Of a DNA stretch of 11,247 nucleotides, positions 1 to 5,634 are shown one piece after another. This stretch comes from Synechococcaceae cyanobacterium RL_1_2 (GTDB taxonomy: Bacteria; Cyanobacteriota; Cyanobacteriia; Cyanobacteriales; JAAUPO01). Location of the stretch: NCBI GenBank assembly GCA_012033095.1, contig JAAUPO010000027.1, positions 1-11,247 on the forward strand. The letters are read 5' to 3'. Under the pieces are notes generated by a model. It saw only the letters and a program-made list of their open reading frames with translations, was not told where the DNA came from and searched no databases. The position numbers were made by a program, and so were the translations under genes. Each line of letters starts with the position of its first letter. The stretch's first letter is position 1.

Positions 1-330
1 TCTAGGGCCGTGAAATGGGTATGGTTGAGTTTTGAATTTTTGCCGGTACATTTTCACCGCTAGGGTTTGTTCTGGGGTGAGGTAAAGACTCCAATTAATG
101 GCTTTGATACTCTGGTACAACTCCTCCCGGTCAAAACATTTCACTGTGGCGATCGGCATTAATACTTTATAAATCAGACGACTGTGGAGATTAATGCGGT
201 ACAACGTATCTAATTCCCCATCAAAATTGATGCCCGTATATTCAGGTTCCACATTGATCGCCCCTAAACTCTCTAATTCCTTAGCTCCAAGGTCTTCTAA
301 ACCCCTCGCGATCGTGGCAAAATATTTCAT
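1..330 (-). pseudogene. THUMP-domain class I SAM-dependent RNA methyltransferase, 5' part, frameshifted, runs off the window edge
   Basis: The reverse strand from the ATG at 330 reads MKYFATIARGLEDLGAKELE and continues without a stop for 92 residues that match the N-terminal part of cyanobacterial THUMP-containing RNA methyltransferases (RlmL/YpsC-like, probably acting on 23S rRNA). After V92-K93 the frame changes: the family sequence CTGKNSKLNHTHFTAL is readable only in another frame, on 50 down to 1. One extra base in the TTTT run at 51-54 explains this. The ferredoxin-like N-terminal region and the beginning of the THUMP domain are visible; the methyltransferase domain lies outside the window. 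About 240 bp separate it from the end of the dus gene on the same strand, and a Pho-box-like repeat lies about 85 bp upstream of the start. The family assignment rests on recognised sequence. Whether the gene is broken or the base is a sequencing error is open. Confidence 0.8.
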
Positions 331-414
331 AATCCTAATTACAATTGTCTGGGGGTTTAAGGGTGAGTAGTAAGCTGGTGAACGTCAAAGAAAGATAAAA
401 AGTAAAAAATCAAA

Positions 415-436
415 AGAGGTTAAATAGAGGTTAAAT
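415..436 (-). promoter_or_regulatory. Pho-box-like tandem repeat upstream of the RNA methyltransferase gene
   Basis: The 11-bp unit AGAGGTTAAAT occurs twice in perfect tandem (415-425 and 426-436). On the minus strand this reads TTTAACCT-CTA-TTTAACCT, that is two octamers separated by 3 bp. The cyanobacterial PhoB/SphR consensus is PyTTAAPyPy(T/A) in direct repeats spaced by 3 bp, and both octamers fit it. The site ends about 87 bp upstream of the minus-strand start at 330, a sensible activator position. Only two repeats are visible, where known boxes usually have three or more, so this is a candidate. Confidence 0.4.
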
Positions 437-501
437 CTTGGGAGAGTAAGGGAAGGGCAGATGGATCATATTTGTGCTGGCCATGGAAAATAATTAAAGA
501 A

Positions 502-542
502 TTATTGAAATTCATTGAACAGTTATTGAAAAGTTATTGAAA
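502..542. repeat. Four helically phased TTATTGAAA repeats
   Basis: TTATTGAAA occurs at 502-510, 523-531 and 534-542, with the variant TCATTGAAC at 512-520. Start-to-start spacings are 10, 11 and 11 bp, one helical turn each. This arrangement is typical of OmpR/PhoB-type response regulator sites, but the octamer matches no consensus I know. It could also be simple slippage in AT-rich DNA. Confidence 0.4.
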
Positions 543-570
543 ATTGGGGCAAAGTGGGCAAAGTCTGAAT

Positions 571-1586
571 TTATTTAACCATTTCCCTCTCAATCAATCG
601 ATCAAGGAGGGCTTCCCCTTGCTCCACCGATTCAATGTGGAAGAGCTCTTCCCTGAGGTGGCTTACCCCTGGAAATCCTTTTAAATACCAAGATAAATGT
701 TTACGGGCTTGGAAAATCCCCCGTTTTCCTTTGTATTCCCACAATCCTCGCAGATGATCTTTCGCGATCGCGAGGCGTTCAGGCCAGGTGGGGGGAGGTA
801 ACATTCTCCTGTTTTAAGAAAATGATCAATTTGGCCGACTAAAAAGGGATAACCCAGGGTGCCCCTAGAACACATAACCCCGTCGGCTTGGGTTTGATTT
901 AAACAAGCGATCGCGGCTTCGATGGACATAATGTCACCATTAGCAATTACGGGGATAGACAATTGCTGTTTAACTTTAGCAATCCAACTCCAATCGGCTT
1001 GGCCTTCATAGCCTTGGGCACGGGTACGGCCATGGAGGGTTAACATCATAGCACCGGCATCCTCCATTTTTTGGGCAAAATCAAGAATATTAATTTCGCG
1101 ATCGTCCCAACCTAAACGGGTTTTAACCGTAACCGGTACTGCCACCGCCGCCACCACCGTTTTCACTATAGCCGCCGCCACTTCTGGTTCCCGCAATAGG
1201 GAACTACCACCACCGCGCTTTGTGATCTTATTGACCGGGCAACCCATATTAATATCAATGGTTTGGGCCCCCTGCTCCACCGCTAACTGGGCCGCTGCCC
1301 CCATAAAATCAGGCCGACAATCAAATAGTTGAATACTAATGGGATTTTCATCTTCTCCGATCTCCATCACCCTGGGCATGGTTTTTAGGTGATGGATCTC
1401 CGTTGCGCTGACCATTTCGGTGTAAAGCATGGAGCTAGGGGCATACCGCCGTACCAATCGCCGAAACACCAGATCCGTTACCCCCGATAATGGGGACTGC
1501 AATACCCGACTATGTACCTTAACCGTTCCAATCTGTAATGGCTCAGCTAGTTTAGGTGATAATTCTGGTTCCACAGCGATCGTCAT
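571..1586 (-). pseudogene. dus: tRNA-dihydrouridine synthase (NifR3/DusB type), single-base frameshift near the 3' end
   Basis: Dus enzymes reduce specific uridines of tRNA to dihydrouridine using FMN and NADPH. The first frame (ATG at 1586) carries the TIM-barrel landmarks: SPLSGVTD near residue 31, the catalytic-cysteine motif NMGCPVNK (Cys116), VKTRLGW with Lys155, LHGRTR with His185, and the FMN-phosphate region VIANGDI and SRGTLGYPF (residues 213-248). After Glu261 (codon 806-804) the family's helical C-terminal domain (PPPTWPERLAIAKDHLRGLW and onward to the stop at 571) continues in another frame. One missing base at the AA of 804-806, or alternatively in the G run at 790-795, restores a protein of about 338 residues, normal for the family. 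Only 38 bp separate the start from the end of a miniature element at 1625, so that insertion sits in or next to the dus promoter. Function is confident; whether the break is real is not. Confidence 0.88.
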
Positions 1587-1598
1587 AGGGTTAATACT

Positions 1599-1616
1599 GG
1601 CAATTTAGGCAATTTA
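1599..1616. repeat. Perfect 9-bp tandem duplication upstream of dus
   Basis: GGCAATTTA is repeated twice without a gap in the 38 bp between the dus start codon and the miniature element at 1625. It lies where a dus promoter would be expected. No function can be assigned. Confidence 0.5.
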
Positions 1617-1692
1617 AAATAATTAGGACTTACGCACAAGCCCCCTAAATCCTCCAAATTTGCTATCCATTACGCAAAAGTCTCTCTACAAC

Positions 1693-1845
1693 TTATGCAG
1701 CATACGTTCCAGATGCTAAGGGCGCTCCTTCTAGCAATTGATGAAATCTAGACAGACCCCGCCACAAAGTTTTTAAACCAGGGTCTTTATCCCCCTTACG
1801 ACCCAAAAAGCCCCCTAAATGGGCAATCCATATAAGGATCGTGAA
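1693..1845 (-). pseudogene. IS4-type transposase, C-terminal remnant
   Basis: The reverse strand encodes 50 residues ending in a stop at 1693-1695, including HLGGFLGRKGDKDPG and LKTLWRGLSRFHQLLEG. The pattern LGGFLGRK(x)DxxPGxKTLWxGLxR is the conserved C-terminal tail of IS4-family transposases. Upstream an in-frame TAA at 1846-1848 closes the frame, and no DDE catalytic region is present, so only the tail remains. The stop lies about 31 bp from the edge of the inserted segment (1662), consistent with a retained IS terminus there; the sequence ATTACGCAAAAG at 1669-1680 resembles the A-element end. The family is recognised from memory of the motif; no specific IS name can be given. Confidence 0.65.
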
Positions 1846-1944
1846 TTAAATATAGTCAATTTAATTTAGTATGGGGTGGCTGTTCCTCTCAATGGAATGT
1901 TTTCAGATCTATTTGTTTCCCCTAATTATTTAAAAAGACTATAA

Positions 1945-2086
1945 CTTAGAGGATGTCTAAAAAGTATCACATGTTGTTGACTCGCCCCTAAACTCCCCAA
2001 GTTGGGGGACTTAATTGTTTAAAAATCTAGGTAATTTACCCGAGACTGGGGGCAAGGGAGAATTTTATTAAATCCTCATTCCTAAG
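1945..2086. mobile_element. Family B miniature element, copy 1
   Basis: It starts CTTAGAGGATGTCTAAAAAG and ends with a decayed inverse (AAATCCTCATTCCTAAG). The interior (CGCCCCTAAACTCCCCAAG, then TTGGGGGACTT, then ACTGGGGGCAAGGG) aligns in the same orientation with the copy at 3995-4130. It has no coding capacity. It sits inside the segment that interrupts the A element, so it is part of a nested structure. Confidence 0.65.
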
Positions 2087-2197
2087 TGATTGAAATTTGG
2101 GGGACTTGCTTGAAGGATTGTCCCCAAACATCTTGGTTTCCAGGACGGAATCGAAGTTTTTGCGTAAGTCCTTATAATCAATAATATGGAAATTAAT

Positions 2198-2211
2198 ATG
2201 GAAATTTCCAT
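2198..2211. promoter_or_regulatory. 14-bp perfect palindrome upstream of the lipoprotein gene
   Basis: ATGGAAATTTCCAT is a perfect palindrome, and its left arm ATGGAAATT also occurs just before it at 2186-2194. It lies about 140 bp upstream of the lipoprotein start. It could be an operator, but AT-rich palindromes of this size can occur by chance. Confidence 0.25.
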
Positions 2212-2351
2212 GATCGGGGTGAATCCATTTTCAAGGTGCTGGCGGGAAAGTTTTTATCCTGTAGGATCAATTATTGCTAGTAATGATCTAACCCAAGACC
2301 TGGTTCCACCATCAACTTTATTAAACACGATCGCGATCGAGGAATTTCATT

Positions 2352-3170
2352 ATGATATGGCAGCAACTAGGATGTAAATTAACCCAAACGTTACAACCCC
2401 TATTACTCCTGATGTTCTTAGTCATCCCCTTAGGCGGTTGTAGTACGGAAGAAACCACCGCCCAAACCATTGAAGATACGGGAGATTTACGATTAACCTA
2501 CGAAACAACGGATAACGAAAATTTTGAAAAAATTCGTGAAGTCCTAGAAACAACCCAGTTTTTTGATGAGCTAATGGAGGATCTCAACAATAGTCTAGTG
2601 TTCACAGAAGATATTGATGTTATCTTTACCACCTGCGATGAGTCCAACGCCTATTACGACGGGGAATCATCCACCATTACCATGTGTTATGAATTGGTGG
2701 ATGATTACGTTGCAATTTTTGCGGATGAAGTGGAAACGGAGGAGGATTTTGCCAATGAAGTCATTGATGCTACGTCCTTTACTTTTTTCCATGAATTAGG
2801 CCATGGCCTGATCGCGCAGTATCAACTCCCCATCACCGGTAACGAAGAGGATGCTGTGGATAATTTTGCCGCGATCGTCTTGTTAGATTTATATGAAGAT
2901 GATCTAGGAGCCATTAGCGGTATGTTCCAGTTTGAAGCCGACGCAGAGGAAGAAACAGAAATTGAAGATCTCGCCTTTTGGGATGAACATGCCCTCAGTT
3001 CCCAACGTTATTACAACACCGCCTGTTTAATCTATGGCAGTGATCCCAAGGAGTTTGCTTATTTGGTGGAGGAAGAATATTTACCAGCGGAACGGGCAGA
3101 ACTTTGTGAAGAGGAATACGCCCAAAAATCCGATGCTTGGTGGGCATTGCTAGATCCTTATCTTAAGTAA
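2352..3170 (+). CDS. Lipoprotein with a DUF4344-type putative metallopeptidase domain
   Basis: The 272-residue product begins with a hydrophobic stretch (residues 16-29) ending in the lipobox IPLGGC, so Cys30 is probably lipidated and the protein anchored to a membrane facing the periplasm. The zinc-peptidase motif HELGH is at 147-151, followed by NEEDAVDNFAA (164-174) carrying acidic residues that DUF4344 proteins conserve as a likely third ligand region. The tail YYNTACLIYGSDP and RAELCEEEYA also fits DUF4344; the paired cysteines (95, 112 and the two in the tail) suggest disulfides. The composition is strongly acidic. The start is supported by AGGAA about 7 bases upstream and by the signal sequence. 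radC follows 82 bp downstream on the same strand, with no sign of functional linkage. Substrate and role are unknown; proteolytic activity is an inference from the motif. Confidence 0.85.
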   Translation: MIWQQLGCKLTQTLQPLLLLMFLVIPLGGCSTEETTAQTIEDTGDLRLTYETTDNENFEKIREVLETTQFFDELMEDLNNSLVFTEDIDVIFTTCDESNAYYDGESSTITMCYELVDDYVAIFADEVETEEDFANEVIDATSFTFFHELGHGLIAQYQLPITGNEEDAVDNFAAIVLLDLYEDDLGAISGMFQFEADAEEETEIEDLAFWDEHALSSQRYYNTACLIYGSDPKEFAYLVEEEYLPAERAELCEEEYAQKSDAWWALLDPYLK

Positions 3171-3252
3171 CTTCATCAAATAATTACCCGATCGCGTTTA
3201 ATTAAAACTACTTTAGATTAACTCTGCCCTAACTACGATGGCTCGGTAAGTT

Positions 3253-3979
3253 ATGACCTATAAAATTAGAATTGCTGATATGGTTCCCAGCGAACGGCCG
3301 CGGGAAAAACTATTGGCAACTGGAGCTACAAACCTTAGTGACGCTGAACTATTAGCTATTCTATTGGGCACAGGCCAAGGGCGGGGGGATTTATCAGCAG
3401 TGGGGTTAGCCCAGTTTATTCTCAATGAACTATCGGTGGCCCAACGTAACCCCATGGAGGTGCTCCGTCATCTTAATCCCCAGGAATTGACCACGATTAA
3501 AGGGATTGGCCCGGCTAAGGCAGCTACGATCGCCGCCGCGATCGAGCTCGGAAAACGAACTTTTTGGGCTAGTCCGAACCAAAGGACAGTAATTGATTCC
3601 CCTGAAAGTGGCGCGGCGGTGCTGAGTAAGGATTTAATGTGGGAGGAACAGGAAAGGTTTGCCCTGTTGATGTTGAATGTGAAAAACGAATTGTTAGGCT
3701 CTAAGGTCATCACGATCGGTACTGCCACGGAAACCCTTGTTCACCCCAGGGAAGTTTTTCGAGAAGCCATCAAACAAGGGGCGAACTAAATTAATCATTG
3801 CCCATAACCATCCCTCTGGCTCAGTGCAACCCAGTCCCGAAGATATTACCCTCACACAAAGGTTATTGGAAGTGGCTCAAGTGGTGGCCATTCCCATTTT
3901 GGATCACTTAATTTTGGGCAGCGGCCACCACCAAAGCTTAAGGCAAATTACCGATCTCTGGCAGAGCTATCCCCAGTAA
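3253..3979 (+). pseudogene. radC: RadC family JAMM/MPN+ protein, single-base frameshift in the middle of the catalytic domain
   Basis: The start [20 protein letters not shown] and the helix-hairpin-helix region [20 protein letters not shown] (about residues 78-98) are typical of RadC (UPF0758). The MPN domain follows, with [14 protein letters not shown] and [14 protein letters not shown]. Frame 1 then stops at 3789, while the metal-binding motif HNHPSGS...SPED and the rest of the domain continue in frame 2 to the TAA at 3979. Deleting one A of the AA at 3784-3785 gives [14 protein letters not shown] and a full protein of 241 residues, the usual length. Without that correction the protein loses the JAMM zinc ligands. 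RadC was named for DNA repair, but its biochemical role is unsettled; related proteins occur with mobile elements and natural competence. The neighbouring lipoprotein gene is on the same strand 82 bp upstream. Confidence 0.9.
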
Positions 3980-3994
3980 CCATAGATCTAAGAT

Positions 3995-4130
3995 CTAAGA
4001 GGCTGTTTATAAAGTCAATTGAATTTGCATTTTGCCCCCTAAATCCCTCAACGTTGGGGACTTTGAATTATTTTCAGGAATTTCTCCCCCAGCATTGGGG
4101 GCAAGGGGTGCTTTTTACACATCCTCTAAG
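3995..4130. mobile_element. Family B miniature element, copy 2
   Basis: The ends are CTAAGAGGCTGTTTATAAAG (3995-4014) and CTTTTTACACATCCTCTAAG (4111-4130); the right end reversed matches the left at 16 of 20 positions. The 136-bp interior has no ORF and contains C-run/G-run pairs (GCCCCCTAAATCC...GTTGGGGAC and CTCCCCCAGCATTGGGGGC) able to form hairpins. It lies 15 bp after the radC stop. Its last four bases (TAAG) are also the first four of the 73-bp direct repeat. Confidence 0.7.
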
Positions 4131-4199
4131 TTGGTAGTCATAAAAGCTTAGTGTAGAAAGATTTTGCGATCGCCAAAACAGGAAATAGCATTATATTTT
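4127..4199 (+). repeat. 73-bp direct repeat, left copy
   Basis: It is identical to 5361-5433 except for three substitutions (at about 4140, 4153 and 4156). It begins TAAGTTGGTAGTCA and contains the HIP1 palindrome in the near-palindromic setting TTTTGCGATCGCCAAAA. It abuts the B element on its left. The two copies are about 1.23 kb apart and enclose the A element copy at 4252-4361 and the M48 peptidase gene. Confidence 0.85.
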
Positions 4200-4251
4200 T
4201 CAAACTCTCTTCAATTTATCCCTAAATTAACCAAAGCCTATTTTTTAGTCA

Positions 4252-4361
4252 AGACTTACGCAACAATTTCGATTCTGTCCTGGAAACTATGATGTTTGGG
4301 GACAATCGTTCAAGCACGTCCCCCAAATTTGGTGAATTTAGGGGGCTTGTGCGTAAGTCCT
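4252..4361. mobile_element. Family A miniature element, intact copy
   Basis: This is a 110-bp unit with terminal inverted repeats AGACTTACGCA and TGCGTAAGTCCT. The interior includes GTCCTGGAAACTATGATG and TTTGGGGACAATCGTTCAAG, the same sequence found in reverse complement at 1625-2172 (split copy) and 10927-11012 (truncated copy). It has no ORF and fits a non-autonomous MITE mobilised in trans. The transposase that moves it is not identified; the IS4-type remnant at 1693-1845 is a candidate because ATTACGCA near its end resembles this terminus. Confidence 0.75.
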
Positions 4362-4455
4362 ATTAGTGTTGTTGATTAATTTAACCTCAATCCTTGAACA
4401 GCCCTAACCTGCTTGATCTCTGGCCACATTAGGAAGTTGAAGCTATTTAAGTGAT

Positions 4456-5265
4456 TTACATTAAATTATTAATCTGTTTTTTATAGCTAGAGTTATCCAA
4501 ACCTTTCCCTTGGGTGCGGGTTTCATTATTTACTTGATTTTCTAAATTTTCAACCCGGCTTGTGCTGTGGGGGTGGGTGCTCATAAATTCTGGGCCACCG
4601 CCACTACCAAGTTTTTTCATAAAACTAATCATGCCATCGGGGGCATAACCCGCCGCTTTAATCATATTTAAACCACTGGTGTCCGCAGTGATTTCATCCT
4701 TCCGACTATGGGGTAAATCCAGTGCGAGGGCTACTCCAATTTGAACAATTTGCTCATCTGCAACGCCGATCGCTTCCAGGGCAATTTGATTAATCCCCTG
4801 CTGACGCATCTGTTTAATGGCATGACGACCGGTAATATGGCCAATTTCGTGGCCAATGACACTGGCTAATTCCGCTTCATTTTCTGCTTCTTCAATTAAG
4901 CCAGTATGGACATAGACAAAACCTCCCATGGTGGCAAAAGCGTTAACGCTATCGTCTTCAACTACTTGAAATGTGTAATCTAAGTCAGGGCGACTACCAT
5001 GTTTGGCTAAGTCTTGGCCTAGGGTGTCAATATATTGTGTGAGGGGCTCATTATCAGAAATATTAACTTGGTTTACAATCTGTTTATTAATCTGAGTCCC
5101 AATTTTTATTTCATCTTGATCGCTCAAATTAGATAGTTGAATTACCTGAATGATGCTGGGTAATTGACGAAAAATTTGAAAAATATTAAAAGCCGAAGCG
5201 GAACTAGTACCAGCACCGATGGTAAGCATCACGGTCAGCAAAAATAGGGCAATGGGCTTTTTCAT
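4456..5265 (-). CDS. Exported M48 family zinc metalloprotease (HtpX/Oma1/BepA-like)
   Basis: I choose the ATG at 5265 (269 residues, MKKPIALFLLTVMLTIGAG), because it starts a clean signal peptide with cleavage likely after SSASA. The next upstream ATG at 5316 would add 17 residues ahead of the signal sequence. The mature protein contains NAFATMGGFVYVHTGLI, the zinc site HEIGH at 139-143, and the downstream RKDEITADTSG whose glutamate (192) is the expected third ligand. It has no other membrane segment, which separates it from HtpX and points to the periplasmic quality-control type (BepA/LoiP-like). The TPR domain of BepA is missing. The gene lies alone between two copies of a 73-bp direct repeat, with an A element downstream. 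The exact substrate is unknown; envelope protein turnover is inferred from the family. Confidence 0.9.
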   Translation of the reverse strand: MKKPIALFLLTVMLTIGAGTSSASAFNIFQIFRQLPSIIQVIQLSNLSDQDEIKIGTQINKQIVNQVNISDNEPLTQYIDTLGQDLAKHGSRPDLDYTFQVVEDDSVNAFATMGGFVYVHTGLIEEAENEAELASVIGHEIGHITGRHAIKQMRQQGINQIALEAIGVADEQIVQIGVALALDLPHSRKDEITADTSGLNMIKAAGYAPDGMISFMKKLGSGGGPEFMSTHPHSTSRVENLENQVNNETRTQGKGLDNSSYKKQINNLM

Positions 5266-5360
5266 AGGATGCAAGAGGAATGAAAGTAAATAAGAAAAGT
5301 TAAGCAGTGGGGACAAATATTAATGATATTGAGAGTCTCACTTTTGTAATGCTCAACGCA

Positions 5361-5433
5361 TAAGTTGGTAGTCACAAAAGCTTAGTTTATAAAGATTTTG
5401 CGATCGCCAAAACAGGAAATAGCATTATATTTT
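5361..5433 (+). repeat. 73-bp direct repeat, right copy
   Basis: This copy matches 4127-4199 at 70 of 73 positions. It lies about 95 bp upstream of the M48 peptidase start (minus strand), so it could contribute to that gene's promoter, while the other copy lies downstream of the gene. No miniature element end adjoins this copy. Confidence 0.85.
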
Positions 5434-5634
5434 GAACTTTCATAATATTAATAGCTACAAGCTAATGGGGTTAATTCCCCATGGTCAGGGGATAGGGCTG
5501 AAGCCTGGGTCGTCTATCTCTTTAGTCTAGATTATTTGCTTTGATGTTCCCACCATCTTGGAAATAGGAGGGAGTTTAATCTCAATGGGATCTATGGGGT
5601 TGACTGGCAATCCTGATTTATAAACTTTAGTTCT
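5434..5634. other. Spacer after recN
   Basis: There is no ORF worth calling. The only structure seen is an inverted repeat ATGGGG-TTAATT-CCCCAT at 5465-5482, some 150 bp past the recN stop. It has no T-tract on either strand, so I do not call it a terminator. Confidence 0.4.

Larger units (their letters stand above)
331..570. other. Intergenic region with short phased tandem repeats
   Basis: This 240-bp AT-rich spacer lies between the dus stop and the start of the THUMP methyltransferase gene, both on the minus strand. It holds no ORF of note. It contains two different tandem-repeat clusters with about 11-bp period, at 415-436 and 502-542, which are listed separately. No convincing terminator hairpin with a T-tract was seen after dus. 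Confidence 0.6.
1625..2172. mobile_element. Family A miniature element split by a 431-bp insertion
   Basis: The ends are AGGACTTACGCACAAG (from 1625) and TTTTTGCGTAAGTCCT (to 2172), inverted repeats sharing AGGACTTACGCA. The left 37 bp (1625-1661) and the right 74 bp (2099-2172), put together, align over their full length with the intact 110-bp copy at 4252-4361 read in reverse complement. The hexamer AAATTT at the break (1656-1661) is present again at 2093-2098, as expected for a target duplication around the inserted segment 1662-2092. The insert contains a transposase remnant and a B element. The element itself has no coding capacity, so it fits a MITE-type non-autonomous element. Confidence 0.75.
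1587..2351. other. Gene-free region filled with mobile-element debris
   Basis: This spacer of about 765 bp separates divergent dus (minus) and the DUF4344 lipoprotein gene (plus). From left to right it holds a 9-bp tandem repeat, the left part of an A element, the C-terminal remnant of an IS4-type transposase, a complete B element, the right part of the A element, and about 180 bp leading to the lipoprotein gene. The 63-codon ORF in that last part (2186-2377) overlaps the lipoprotein start and has no recognisable features, so I do not call it a gene. Confidence 0.6.

Noticed and set aside
2186..2377. 63-codon plus-strand ORF before the lipoprotein gene
   Set aside because: It overlaps the lipoprotein start, has no recognisable domain or signal, and its beginning is formed by AT-rich repeat sequence.
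3980..4455. CRISPR-like array in the region after radC
   Set aside because: The repeats are two unrelated miniature elements and a single 73-mer; there are no regularly spaced short repeats.
5465..5482. Inverted repeat ATGGGG-TTAATT-CCCCAT as a recN terminator
   Set aside because: It lies about 150 bp after the stop, has a short stem and no T-tract on either strand.
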